Below are positions 37,005 to 49,120 of a stretch of 64,000 bases of DNA, one piece after another; positions within the stretch are counted from its first letter, which is position 1; each line of letters begins with the position of its first letter. The position numbers were made by a program, and so were the translations under genes. The notes beneath the pieces are model-generated. The model was given only the letters and a program-made list of their open reading frames with translations. It did no database searches and was not told where the DNA came from. Origin of the DNA: Phoronis australis (Eukaryota > Phoronida > Phoronidae); contig NMRA01000112.1 in NCBI GenBank assembly GCA_002633005.1, positions 389,195 to 453,194 of the forward strand, read 5' to 3'.

Positions 37005-37217
37005 ATGGCGGTACTTCACGGTATCCGGGTAGATAAGAGTGAAGGTCAAATTTCTGGGCTACATTTACTCAAAACAACTTCAAGTACGTATTGGATGTTA
37101 TTCGTGGCGATTACTTCTCATTTCGCCCTCATAATTGCCGTCACGCCTGACCCGCTTCATTTTCTTCCTTTAAACTACACGGCAAGCTCAGGAAATCTTG
37201 CGAAGTCTTGCCTTTAA
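37005..37217 (+). CDS. Small open frame after a YY1-type start, doubtful
   Basis: AAAATGGCGG opens a 70-codon frame with one hydrophobic stretch (WMLFVAITSHFALIIAV). The end of the frame lies in a MITE fragment, which argues against a conserved gene. No domain is recognised. Confidence 0.15.
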   Translation: MAVLHGIRVDKSEGQISGLHLLKTTSSTYWMLFVAITSHFALIIAVTPDPLHFLPLNYTASSGNLAKSCL

Positions 37218-37254
37218 GTGAGGACCTAGCGTAGGCCCTAGCGTTACTTAACTC
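37173..37254. mobile_element. Partial copy of the GTTCAGTAACGCTAGG MITE
   Basis: It shares cgaagtcttgc and the terminal cctagcgttact with the elements at 20051 and 21179, but the left end is missing and the right end is partly duplicated. Confidence 0.6.
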
Positions 37255-37650
37255 TTACCCAAATGACATCGACGTAATTGGGTGGGAATAATGCGATTCT
37301 CAAGTCACTCAGAACTCACACTTCTCGTGACAATTGCGCACGCTCAATTTTGGAGCATATTAAAAATGCCGACACCGCCGGCAAAACTTACACTGTACAC
37401 GGTCAGTAGCCACGTTTTCATACATTTGATACGTTGGTAAAATGTGACTGGTTAATTGCCTGTGTGACAATATTTTTTATCATTGTACACAAACTTTTAA
37501 TTTCGACATTTTGTTATTTTCACCAAATTTGTTGGCAAACCTAACAAAAATGCGCAATTTTAAACGCGAGACTTCGTATCGCCCCCCTGAACGAATGGCC
37601 TGAATAACATTAGCGTTCAAAGCCGTGACAGTTAGAATCGCTTTGAACCG

Positions 37651-37809
37651 TTAACACGTAATGTGAGTTTGAGTTGCGTCTGTAGAACTGTCGCTAAAGC
37701 AATACGTAGGTTCACTTAAATAAACAAATTTTAATGTCCCTGGTTGTTCTACGCCTCCGTTCAAAATATTCCGCCCATTTTCGTGTACATACTCCGAGGG
37801 CTCTTCCAT
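37651..37809 (-). CDS. Candidate first exon on the minus strand
   Basis: On the minus strand ATG at 37809 opens 52 codons beginning MEEPSEYVHENGRNILNGG, ending at TAA (37653-37651) if unspliced. A GT at 37752 (GGC|GTAGAA) would end it in phase 0, the phase needed by 30564-30471. It points away from the LRP-like gene with the promoter-like region in between, so a divergent pair is possible. No family is recognised. Confidence 0.22.
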   Translation of the reverse strand: MEEPSEYVHENGRNILNGGVEQPGTLKFVYLSEPTYCFSDSSTDATQTHITC

Positions 37810-38707
37810 CGTTACCGAGCATGCGCGCATTCAATACCAGCGCAGTTCTGGTGCCTTAAAATGAATACCCGAGTCAATGCGAAATAGTGTGCACTCGACA
37901 CCCTATCTCCAGCCGGGGCGGCGACACCTGTCGACGGAAAAATATCCACCCAACCCGTGTCGCTGACTCGGACACTGACGCCGCCTTCACTGTACACCAA
38001 TTCCTCCTATGTTCTCCCACTGTAGGTAACCCGGCGGGTGAGCTTTCCTAATTATACACGGTTATGCTATGGACCAAATTCAGACGTTGATTACTACATT
38101 AGTCAACCGCAAATTATTCTGGTTTGATCATTTGACCGATCATTGCTCTATGTGGTGGAAATCGTATGTCCATCAAACATGTGAGTTTTTTAACACTGGC
38201 TCTGTTTGATTCTTTCTGAACATCGTGTTCATAACTACAAAGTGGCAAAATAATTTTCTATGCAAATAAATGCTACTACACAGTCACGTGCGATTAAGCC
38301 ATATGTGGCATCCGTTCCGACTAGGTCACCATAGTAACGCCAGAGAAAGAAACCTAACACGCGCCACTCAGCTGGCGACAAACGACTGCTCAACCGCTAG
38401 TTCGACGATAGAGATCAGAGAGCACCTCCAACCTGGCGCGAATCAGATTGCAAGTATTAGTGTTACGCTGGCAGTTCGCCCTCAGAGAAGCGCAGAGACC
38501 TCGTTGACTGGTTTCCTGTGCAGCGATTTGAGGATGGTTGTTTCCTGCGGCTTGTTTAGTGAATAACAGTTGGTAGATGTTTTCAGAGGCTGCAGTGTGT
38601 GGGTCAAACGTCGGCTGATACGCAAGCTCTTAACCGGCCTATTTTGCATCAACACCAATTGGGTTTGATGAAATCCTCTTGACGTTTGTAGTAAGACATT
38701 ATCGCTG
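37780..38707. promoter_or_regulatory. GC-rich promoter-like region, possibly bidirectional
   Basis: This stretch is richer in CpG than its AT-rich surroundings. It holds an NRF1-like catgcgcgcat (37820-37830), a CACGTG E-box (38284-38289) and an RFX X-box (38325-38338). It lies between the minus-strand candidate start at 37809 and the LRP-like gene start at 38708. I infer that it contains the promoter of the LRP-like gene; the start site is not visible. Confidence 0.4.
38325..38338 (+). promoter_or_regulatory. RFX X-box motif
   Basis: GTCACCATAGTAAC matches the X-box consensus (RYYNYY-AT-RRNRAC) at all 14 positions. It lies ~370 bases upstream of the start codon at 38708. RFX factors bind such sites, classically at ciliary gene promoters. 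Function here is inferred from the match and position only. Confidence 0.5.
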
Positions 38708-38780
38708 ATGGAGTTGTGTGCTAAATGTGCAAGTTTCGTGGCCTTACTTCTAGTGATCGTCTGCCGATTTGTAATTTCTG
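38708..38780 (+). CDS. LRP-like gene, exon 1: signal peptide
   Basis: ATG at 38708 opens MELCAKCASFVALLLVIVCR followed by FVIS, a typical signal peptide of 24 residues. It ends at the near-perfect donor TCTG|GTGAGT (38780/38781) in phase 1. The next propeller exon at 44135 needs exactly phase 1; the joined codon is Val. The exon is too short for simple ORF lists. An alternative signal-peptide exon at 23200-23332 has the same phase but is 20 kb away and has its own partner exon. Confidence 0.6.
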
Positions 38781-39790
38781 GTGAGTAATACCGAGGTCTC
38801 GTTAACCAATGAGTCCGTTTCTTCAGGCTTACTACCTGGATACAATGTGGACTTGTTTTAACTACCAACCCAACGCACAATGGTCACAACGAATATTGAC
38901 TTATATTGACTTTTATTTGTTTTATCTTGTTCTGATAATTTGTGAGTTTTTCAGTGAGTCAATACTCATGACCTTCGTGCTCCAAATACCCGACGAAAAC
39001 TCCTGCCTGAAGATTTTATCATTTTGAGTAAACACAGATTGCGATTTGTTACAGCTGAGGTTGAATACTCTGTGAGATCAAGATCCGTCCCATTATTCCT
39101 TCGTTTTGTCAATCGAGCTGTGGCTCAAAACACCCTTACGTAACTGTTGGTGTTCGTATGCACAACAGCTGTGTACACAAATCTCCATTCGTGAGACATT
39201 TCTACAGGCGTGAACGTACCTCAGTGAATGACAGAACGTTTCAAGGCAGTGACATTTTGCGAAGTGTTGCTGATTTGATGCAGCCTTGGTATTGATGCCG
39301 AAACACTTGTTGTTCTTCCATGATAAGTTGGTCGAATTTGTTGCTAAATCCGTAACAGATGGTTTAGCCAATCATCTGTTTACTCTATGCAGGGCATTGC
39401 GGTTGGGCACGCGTCCAAAATAAGGTGTTTTAATGTATGACTAAAACTTCTTTGTCAGCTGGTTAAGTTTAGACTTGAGTTCTCTTGGAGTTCTTTCTAT
39501 TGTACGTTCAGAAATGAGTGCGCTTCAACACTCGAGGGATAGTTTTATTATTAAACGAACCTAACTGGAATGTTACGTTCTGCCTATATTTAGCTCGCCT
39601 CGGTCACTTGTATTTATCAGTATGTAATGGGCTTAATTTTTCAGTTCAAAACTCATTTCGCAGCACTCTCGACTGTAATTGTGTAAAACAAAAGAACACC
39701 AACATTGCAACGCACTGGTACTGGTACAATTGCGTGTTCGCTGCCGCAGCCATCTGGCTTAAACTAGGCTACGCGGCGCGGCCGCTGTCC

Positions 39791-39850
39791 TCATTGGTTC
39801 CTAAAAAAGCGTCGGAGTGCGGCTGCCGAAGTCGTGGGCTCGAATCTGTT
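39791..39850 (+). repeat. tRNA-like SINE fragment
   Basis: The order tggttcctaaaaaagcg, then tcggagtgcggctgccgaag, then gtgggctcgaatctg resembles the D arm, anticodon arm and T arm (box-B-like GGCTCGAATC) of an Arg-type tRNA. The stems are imperfect, so it is a repeat or pseudogene, not a working tRNA. Confidence 0.35.
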
Positions 39851-41576
39851 TTGAGTATCTCAAATAAACAATATCGTCACCGATAATATCATTTTATTGA
39901 AGGTCCAATTCTAATTCAGTGTGTCAAATGATACAAAAAATGGGTGTCTATTCTCTTTGTAGCAAATCCCGGCCACATGATGTATACGTCTACAAGTGAC
40001 AAAATAACCGTATTCCCTGCAAAATACCTACACGTAAGGGGCGCAGTTAGTGTCAATCAGAACCGTAGAGGTCGTTTCATATCATTTAAATAAACCATAT
40101 TTTTAGCTAAGCGGCGTAGGCATTTATCTTCTGAAAGATGTCTGTTGAAATGCGTTCAGCTACTGCCGAAACCGCTTTTAAAACCGACAAAGTGGATGAC
40201 TTAAAGTACAAAGCACTTAACACTGTTCTTGCTGTAAATACGCAGGTGCTTTCACTGGCTCTGAGTCTGTTTTCACCACCGTGCAAAATCAGCTTTGTGA
40301 TGGCGTTTAGGGTATTCTCCAACCGGGAATTACCCTCGTTGTTTTTATTTAGTCAGTGCACTATACTCATTTATAGGCACTATAAACCTGCTTTCTGTCA
40401 AAAAGCTATTTTTTATTCGTGTCATTTACTGTCATAAAACTGGTCGCAATTTGTCTCTTGCTTAGCTTCGTCTTCAGTATTGTGCGCATTTGTTCTGCAG
40501 TGTAGTACCGCGCCGGGTCCAAGAGGTCCCTAGATTTCCATTTCGTCCCAGCAAAAAGCCCACTGCACTGGCCGCAGTCCCGCTAATGGCGCACTGAACG
40601 TCTTCCTACAGAAAAATCTTCCAAGCAAAACAGGGTGGGAGTTAGACCTGGCACCGCAATGGGGGGTCTCTCAGCAATTTTTGGTTTACGGCTGCAAGCA
40701 CCTTGGCAATATGAGTGACCCCCGGGCATATTTCTGCATTCCAGAAATTTCGCTGGGATTTGTTTACAGAAGTTATTTTGTGTCCCCACGTCATGCAATC
40801 GAGAACCCAGCTAGTCCTGAATCCCCTATCAACAGACCTCGTGGAAAGACACTTGTGAGTCTGATGACGTCAGAGTTGAGTTCAGTAGACGCAAACATCT
40901 TGGACAGGAAGCTTCTTTAGTCACGTGCTGTGCATCTAATGCATGGCGATATCTCGCGAAGTCTTGCGTGGTCGTGAGTTTTCGCAGGGGGCCACGGCAT
41001 GCTATTGTTTCAGAGAAGTCGGGCGTGAGATTTTAGTTGAGTTATCAAAGGTCTTCATAAAATTAAAAAATCCCTAGATTAGTCCCAGCAAATCTTTGTC
41101 CCAATACACAATTTTCCCAGCAAAAAGTTCAGTGAAAAAACATTAGGAATATTTCAGGTAATTTTCGCATGGGAATGGCATTATAGTGCAGGTAATGGAC
41201 TACACTGTTGTCAGTTTTGAAATACTAATGTCCGTTCGTGTACATTACAAGAAAGAAATAATGCAACGATATGTCTACTCAAGTCACGAGTTTCATTGCC
41301 AGACATGCAATTCGTGCCAGTATTTTCACCGATTTAGGACATAGAACCACTCTTGTCTATCGAAACGTGTAACTGTACAAAAATCGCACAAGACATCTGT
41401 GTGTTTGTGTTTTTTCCATCATGCTACACTGCAGGTGCAAACAACCGCCGAGCAGCGTACTTGTATACTACTTGCTACCTCTGCGCGCTACAGCTATATG
41501 GTGACACTCCTAGCGTTACAGAAAGACGTTACATGCGCTATGGTTTTAGGGAAATCGTACGCATCAATATCAGCAA

Positions 41577-41690
41577 CAACGACAACGACAACAACAATAA
41601 TAATAATAGCAATAGTAATAATAATGATAATGATAATTATTTATTTATTATTTTTATTCTTGTTCTTGTTGTTGTTATTATTTTATCAAC
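41577..41690. repeat. Simple-sequence tract (caa/taa then ttg/tta)
   Basis: Trinucleotide runs of aac, aat and tga types turn into att and gtt types, so the tract is partly self-complementary. Asn-rich frames reported across it are by-products. It lies in intron 1 of the LRP-like gene. Confidence 0.8.
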
Positions 41691-44134
41691 TCATATCGAA
41701 CTTTTTGATAGGTATTATAATTGAGTATGGTCGAGAATGGCTTGAGGTTCTTGAAATGTTCCACGATGTTTATGTTCTGGCAAAGAAGAGTAGTGTAACG
41801 TTTTCCCAGCTTTGCTAGATTTAGCCGACAGAAAGTCTTGGGCTTTTCCTTTTTATCGACAATTGTCTCTTTAAAGCCATTTGCCGCGTCCGGATTGGAG
41901 ATATTTTTTATCAATTGTGGGTGATTACAAGGATCATTGTTGAATACTTATATACTTGGCTTACCCGTTGGAATAAATAACGAAATCACATGTTAGTTAA
42001 GATCAATTAAAGTCCACCCCTAATTTAGTCGTTCTTGATAGTGTTTCATGCTTCAATAACACCCCAGCGCGTTTTCAAAAACATTCAACATCAAATCGAG
42101 CTACATGAAGTTTGCGCGCTGGAATATAAGTCAAACTAGTATGTATAATATATACTATTGTAATAGTATTTAGGGATAATTTAGGAGCACGCCACGCGAT
42201 CAGCACAAAAACAATTTCATTAACCCTCTGTATAACTCGGGCCAACCGAGCCACTGAAAGTGGAAGTGAAGAAAGACAACATGGCCCATTGGTTCTCTGA
42301 ATTCGACGATAGACATGAGGCCGTGCTAGTCAATTCACCCATTATCACGTTTTTCTAAAATGATTCGTGGTATTACAGTGTATGTAGTCGTACAAAAAGG
42401 ACAGCTTGAATGTCTTCTTTCATACGATTGGGACCGAGGCGTTCCATGGAGTAGTGTCGTGCGAGTAGATCGAGATCGCGCGAGTTTCCAGCGAGGTTTT
42501 GCCACTTATTACAAATAGCACGTAGTCATGTCGGTTGTCTTTCACTCGCCAGCGTGTTGAGTTGGGGAACGGGACCCAGTACCATACAATCTGCCTTTGA
42601 GCCCGTATCCAGACTGCATGTCGCGAGTCGAGTAGACGTCAGCAAAGGGGCCTGCCCGGCCGACGAAAAATGTCTGTTGTCATGTAAAAATTTGCACGTC
42701 ACGGTTAAGCAATGACGTATACACATTTCCCAAATAACCTGCAATTACGGGTAGGTTACTTTACTGAAGAGAGATGGAATTATTTTTAGGAAACTGTTGG
42801 GTGGAGCGTAAGTCACTAAGTTCGTCTCATGGGACGCGTATAGTTAATGTTATGTACATGTAGGACCTTGTAGACAAGTGTGTGTGTGTGTGTAGCCAAA
42901 TAACCACAAACTTTTTAATTTTAACCCTTGAAAAGTTCGTATTTGCTGACAGTTGAAAATTCGTTGGGTTCGATTTTTTACTTTTAGCAGCATGACATTT
43001 AATTGGGTCACGTGACCATTTCGTTTAATTTAGCCAAAATGAAATTTAGACCGATAGCATAACAACCGTATCAATAACATGACCAAATTTCGTTTTATAT
43101 CAATGTTCAAGATGAAATCTCGAGAACGCTTTTACAGTTTAATAAATTATCGTTATGATTTCATTTTTTACCATTTTGAGTTGTTGGATGAAAGTCCTAT
43201 TATTTGATAGCCCCTCATACTCTGTAAAACCGTCCCTAAAAGCATGTTTCCGGAGAGCACTGATATCTGAAAGTTTCATACCAATCTATTTCCGAGATAT
43301 ACTGTTCCGAAATTAGCCAAATTTGGACATTTTGACATGGGCTTTCATAACCTTAATTCAATTAGATAGCAATGAGGATGCAAGTGAGATGTCTTGGAAT
43401 AAGCGATTACAATTGTTATCTCATGTTATATGTGATACAAGCATTGCGCATTTCGAAGTCGTCGTAATCTTTGAATGACAAGGACGTAGGGAAATCCATT
43501 TTAGTCAACAGCAAGTGTTTAAACATGTAATACATCAATTTCAAATTTGGGATATTGATGTTTCAGTAAATATTTGATGACTTTGTCACAAGTGTATTTG
43601 TAAACGTGTTTTAAATAAAAGTGTCAACAGCCAGAATTTCGAAATTCACTAATTTTAATTTATAAATACGTAATCAAAGAGATTATTTTTGGAAATTACC
43701 TCTGAAATCCGCGGTGTATGAACACTTTAGATTTCCTACTAAGATTTGAGCGTTTCAATGTGTTTTGTCTACTTATTACATTTAATTACATTTTCTTAAA
43801 TTAGAATTGCGTCGTTTAACGAACCACCCAACCTGAACTCGCAGGCTTGAGTCTCCCATGTCGGGGTCATGCGCATGACAAACAGATAGGTCGTTGCACC
43901 AAAATGATCAAATCAATACGGGATTTTGGCTGTCATCTTTGAAAATTGTATCTTGTGGCATCTTGTCCCCTACAACCTAACCGATCGCTGCTGCAACTAT
44001 AAAGTAACACTATTTTCTGTAGGGTTATATCTGGAATACAGGTCAATTCAATTTCAGTTTGTCTGCACATGCTCTGTTCTTGTTTAAGGTAAAATTCGAA
44101 TGTTGTGATTACAATTGAAAAATGTTTATTTCAG

Positions 44135-44573
44135 TGGACCACGGCCCGAATCTTCTCTGGTCCCAAAAAGATGCGTTTGGCGTTGCCAGAATTGTGTCTA
44201 TAACGAAGAATCCGGATGCGTGGATCACAACGAGACAGGCCAGTACAAAGTACATCACGGCTCCTGGCACCAAGTGGCATTTTAAAGCACTAGCATTTCA
44301 CTATAATGGTCGACGTCTGTTTTGGAGTGACGCTGGCAACAAAAATATACAAGGACTGCATTTAAATGGTAGTACAGTGACGACCACCTTAGCGGAGCAC
44401 ACCTCCGCACAAGTGCTAGGAATGGCATATGACTGGGCAAATGGTAATTTGTACTGGACGGATGCGCTGTATGACTGGATAATCATCATGTCTTTATCAA
44501 GCAACAAGCTTCGAACTCTTCACACATCCAACACGGACTCCCCCTTCGCTATAGCTGTACATCCGTCAAAAGG
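44135..44573 (+). CDS. LRP-like gene, exon 2: propeller 1, blades 1-3
   Basis: Acceptor gtttatttcag ends at 44134; the donor AAAAGG|GTAAGA begins at 44574 in phase 2. The 145 full codons hold three YWTD-type strands: LLWSQ (degenerate), LFWSD and LYWTD, with the usual spacing of ~40 residues. Supporting motifs are ALAFHYNGRRLFWSD and GMAYDWANGNLYWTD. NGST is a possible N-glycosylation site. The family uses these blades for ligand binding or for packing against the EGF module. Confidence 0.85.
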
Positions 44574-45334
44574 GTAAGAACCCACGACAAAACGTGTTAA
44601 CGTTAATTATTAATGCTAATAATTGGGATTCTAATGCGCCACACATTAAAAACGTAATACCCCACTTACCTCACACGACCGCCATGATCAGTTGCCACAC
44701 TCCCGAGGCCGCACGTACAAGTCCTATGTTTTCGGTACGCATATAACGCCAACCCTCAAGGCGCCGTCTTTGGCAGGTTGTCCTTGTTACGGTTCTTCTC
44801 ACTGGTCTCGTCACTTTCCCGAGAATTTGCCCTGATACGTAAAAACAATAATCCACTTCTTCAATGTGGTTTGATCAATTCTAATTGCTCTGAGAATTCG
44901 AAGCATTTTCATTGGTTTTCTTTTTGACTCACTGCCCAATCAAAGGTATAGTGTCGAATTTGCCCGTTTAATGATTGGTTACAGTTGTCAGTTCGGCTTA
45001 TTTCTTTTCACCCATTTTCGATCGTTCTGCAGTCGCATTTTGAACGGGAAGAGCAAATGACGTAAACTTTTGCATGTGGATTCCTTGAAGCATGCTCTTT
45101 CAAAAGTTGCGTGATAACGTTTTTGTCAGATTTACCGCTTTCGAGTTATTTGACTTTGAATTTCATAAAAACGCAAAATTCTTCGAAAAATTCATGGAAT
45201 GTTGCAAATCTGCCAGGTTACATAGAGTTTTGAACAGACTTTCAGAAGATATTTTCAATTTGTCGCTATGACGTCTACTTTTTGAATTATTCGAGAGTTT
45301 CTGAAAACGCTGTTCCTTTGTTGACCGATTTTGC

Positions 45335-45862
45335 TGTTCGCCAAGTGTCGCTCAAGACTGTAGCCTATTTACTGATTTCTCACATCTTCTCTAGTCACAT
45401 GAGTGTTATAGTGTTGCTCATAATTGCCACCTTCATCATCACAATCGTCATCGTCGTTAATTTCGCCTAGTGGCGCTCAAGATAATAGGTAGCACTGAAC
45501 AGTCAGGTCGTGGCCACGGGGCATTTTCTAGTGGCTACAATTCATATACAGGGCGTATGTCAGGTTTGGCTCTTTGTTCGAGGAATTTGTTGAAAACAGA
45601 TGCCAGGAAACTGATTTACTTGTGTTTTTTAATGAGAAAACCCAAGTTTTTACCTATATTGATGCAAACCGGTGGCTGTCATTTGCTATCAACCTCTGTC
45701 GTCTACGAGAAACCGGGTGCGTGAACAAGACTGCAGCCTATTTCTTACTGCTTTCTTCGCTACTCACATGAACGTTATCGTGTTGTTCATCGTCATGATC
45801 GTCGTCGTCCTCCCTCTCCATCGTCGTCTTTTCGGTTAATTTCGCCAAGTGTCGCTCCCCCG
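45335..45862 (+). repeat. Two diverged copies of a ~140-base unit
   Basis: 45335-45475 and 45722-45862 both run from a 'gactgtagcctatttact' type phrase through cacatga, gttat and a cgtcatcgtcgt stretch to 'aatttcgcc-agtggcgctc'. They are clearly related but diverged. Confidence 0.65.
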
Positions 45863-46479
45863 AGCGCTCTCGTGTAGTACCTTATGGGCATGTTTGTGTG
45901 TTTTGCCAAATATCTAAAAAATACTGTAGCATTTAACTCAATAAAAGTATATATTTTCTGAGAGTAGAGAGGCAGTAGAATTTGATTGGTGTCTTGTATC
46001 AATCTGCCATTAATTGAGTCACGTGACCATGTATTTTCACTGAAATTTGGCAATAAAGAAAGGTAAAGTCACAGCAAAATCACAAAAAGCATGGACAAAT
46101 TTCGGTTGGTATTAATGTTACAGTTTTCTGGGTTATCACACATGTTTTTCTTATAAAAATGAATAAAGTTACTTTTTCACAATTCTCTCTAAAAATTCAA
46201 CTTTTGCCAACTCTGCAGAATGTCCTTTACAAAAGCCATACTGTGAGGAATCAAATTAAAAGGTTTTCTAAAAAGTAAGGGTGTAACTGAGTGTTCTAGT
46301 GCCTGAGTCAAATCCCCATCTATGAATGACCTGGTGATTTGACTGTATTGAACTGGTTTCGTCACCAACTTTGCTTTCTGCGAATGTCTGGCAAATATTT
46401 GTCGATTTGTACCAACAAAATAGTCAAAACAGAGCGGATTTTATTGTTTTGTAGTCTGGTCAACTCCAATAAGTCTAAT

Positions 46480-47650
46480 TCATCCAACATTAACACCAAG
46501 CTTAACACTGACTTTTTCATTTATTGGTCCCCAACAACTAGCGGAGTTAGACAGGGTTATGTGCAGACTGTTTTAATATTTTCCTCAATGATGTTGCGAT
46601 TGATATTAGAAATTTAAATTTAGGTATTTTGTTAGACTATTTGAATTTATCTATTATTGTACGCAGATGACATGGTTTTAATAGCCAAAAATTAAGGCAA
46701 TCTTCAAATTATGCTTAACCATATTTTCGAGTGGTGCAAAACTGGGAACCTTGCATTAATGAAGGAAAATCAAATATTGTACTTTAGAAATAAGAATTGC
46801 CTTGTCTATAACTGCAACTTTAATTTTGGGAATATAAGTCTTGTTTACAAACAAAGTACAAATACTTAGATCTTAAAAGAGTTTTTGTATTTTCAAGACA
46901 CTGCTCAAACTTTCAGCGATTCAGCTGGGCGTGCTCTCGGTGGTATAATTTCTAAAATTTTATAACCTGAGAAATATTGGCTATAAAACTTTTATCCATC
47001 TCTGTTCCGCCTTTGTACAACCCATTGTGGGATATTGCTATGGAGTCTGGGGATTTCAACATTTAACTTTGTACAAAATAGAGCTATGAGGTATTATTTC
47101 GTAATCCATCCCTCAGCTCCTGTTCCTGCCATGAGAGGTGACAGGGGTTGGATTAGCCCTAGGTATAATCGTCACATGAACATGGTTCGTTTATGGAATA
47201 AATATTGAATTTTAATTGTGGAAGTATTACCCGAAAATCGTTTGAATGGGACTATAACCAAAACAATTCGAATTGGTCCTCCGAGATAACAACTTCAACT
47301 CTTGTTAGTTAAATAATACATTTGAATCCAAAATTAAAAGTAATATCGCTATTTTACAAACAAATGTTATTAAGACAGTGATTGATGATTGGAAAAATGC
47401 TGTTAATCAATCACCTAATCTAAGAACCTGCAAATTTTTTATTAAGAACTTTTTGATAAAAACTACTCATGTTCCTGTTTGACCCGATATCCTATATCAC
47501 TTTCCTCACAATTTCGTTTTGCTTGCTTTGTAATTTACACGCTGTTGACGATGAAATTCATTTTTTCTGCCATTGTCCGTTTCTCGAAGTCTTTTTTGCT
47601 GTTTGATAAAATCATTTTTATGCTCCTAGATTTCGACCTGTTTTCTGAAG
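46480..47650 (+). mobile_element. Dead LINE reverse transcriptase
   Basis: Frameshifted pieces give the RT block SGVRQG (46540), the catalytic LYADDMVLIA (46655-46690), then FVQPIVGYCYGVWGFQ (~47000) and a C-terminal piece with DDEIHFFCHCPFLE (~47550). This is the order of a non-LTR element. Many stops make it non-functional. It lies sense-oriented in intron 2. Confidence 0.75.
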
Positions 47651-48657
47651 ACAAAATAAAATAATTATTGTAATGATCTGGCTTAAGCTATATAGGCATT
47701 GCTTTTAATAGACGACGGAATTTTCTGTTCACTTATTATTATAAGTAGTTTTGAGTTTCATATCAAATTGTATTTGCATTACTGTTCTTGTATTTTGTTT
47801 AAGGTGACTAATAATCCTTGTGGGCTGGGTGCTCATATTAAATTTATTTGCTTTTTAATCCCAATAATGCGTTTTGCGGCCGCAAAATACGATAATATCT
47901 CTGTAATCATTCTTTGTGCGCCAATTTGGATTAAGAAAAAGACTGTCAAAACGGTGAATTAATTAGTGTAACGGCACTGCGGAGCCGGGCATGTTCGACT
48001 AAGTACTTTGACGGAGTGTCCCATTGGGGGATAAGGGAATCCGCTCTTTCATTGCAGAGAATCGACAAGATGAAACGCTACCCATTCAGAGTGTTAGCTC
48101 TATCAAACGTGTCCCGTTTTCGGGAGCTTCTTTGAAATAGTGTTACTTTCATAGGTATTCTCTTAGAGCAACCCTTTTGTTAGGATCCACAGAATACGAG
48201 TTCATTGAGTTAAAACGAACTAACAGCCCATAAATAAAAAGTGAGAGCTTTCTGTGGAGGTCAGATATAAATGCATTCGGAGCTCTTAATGCACGACGTG
48301 AACCTTTTCTGGGCGTGAAAATCACTCTCCTCACCCCGGTCTGTGAACAGAAAAGGCTGCAAATACATGCACATGTACATATTCTCGCACTGACCTCTAG
48401 ATGTACTCGTGAGCTCGTGACTAATAATGTGTCTACGGTGGCACTGACACGTAAACAGTGGCAGATCTACGTTTTCAGTATGGGTGGGTTTAGGAATCGC
48501 GCAAATCCGAGAGGGGAGAGAGGTTGGGAGGGGGTTTGGCCTTTCCCGTGTAAGATTTGTTTTGGTTTTTGTAGCTGATTTCGGTTTCCTGGCGACGTTT
48601 CTTTTGAATTACTTGTTTTTATTTTTGATCCTGTCCCAGGGGAGTTAAACCCCCTGA

Positions 48658-49119
48658 CACTCCGTACAGTGTAGGTTCGCCTCTCCTAGACGAATACAGT
48701 GAAGCTATCGTTGCCAGAAGCGGACACTCTGTCAAGAAATCTGAAAAGAACTAAAAACCCACCTTCAGTCGCAAGAATTGTTTTCGGCATCCTAGCGTTA
48801 TGAACTTGGTCTCAAAATCACTTTCCTTCTGATTAACAAACGAGATGAAACCAAAATTTCAGTGGTAATTTGTATAAATCTGAAGTCCTGTTCTTGGACC
48901 GAACACGTTTTATAGCCGCTTTTAAGTTGGGTGCACGTCCAATCCACGGATGACGCACCCTCTACAGATAACACGCGGCTTGCTTTGCGTTGTTACATTG
49001 AACTAGGGGACATACTCCATGTTCGATGCAGAAATGATGACGCATAATTAACGATCGAATCACCGAAACTATGTCAAAATTTCGTTGTTGTGTTTTTTTC
49101 AGGTATCTTTTCTGGACTG
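48658..49119 (+). repeat. Duplicated segment with a truncated copy of exon 3
   Basis: 462 bases are nearly identical to 49121-49575, differing by a 7-base indel and a few substitutions. It ends at the N (49120) with the exon 3 acceptor and first 17 exon bases (49103-49119). It is almost certainly a redundant contig end, so the exon piece should not be annotated as real. Confidence 0.92.
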
Positions 49120-49120
49120 N
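49120..49120. other. Single N, contig join
   Basis: The undetermined base lies exactly between the two copies of the 0.46-kb segment, in intron 2 next to exon 3. Confidence 0.9.

Larger units (their letters stand above)
38781..44134. other. Intron 1 of the LRP-like gene
   Basis: No exon in a compatible phase with YWTD or EGF features was seen. It holds the tRNA-like fragment (39791), the simple-sequence tract (41577), a (gt)n run near 42880-42894, and one copy (42985-43110) of a dispersed repeat with GTCACGTGAC. Confidence 0.5.

Noticed and set aside
38482-38880. 132-codon minus-strand ORF
   Set aside because: It is antisense to the signal-peptide exon and promoter-like region, has no domain and no supporting neighbours.
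41353-41818. Asn-rich and Ile-rich ORFs
   Set aside because: They are translations of a simple-sequence tract inside intron 1.
49103-49119. An additional YWTD exon start
   Set aside because: It is the truncated end of a redundant contig copy, cut off by the N at 49120.
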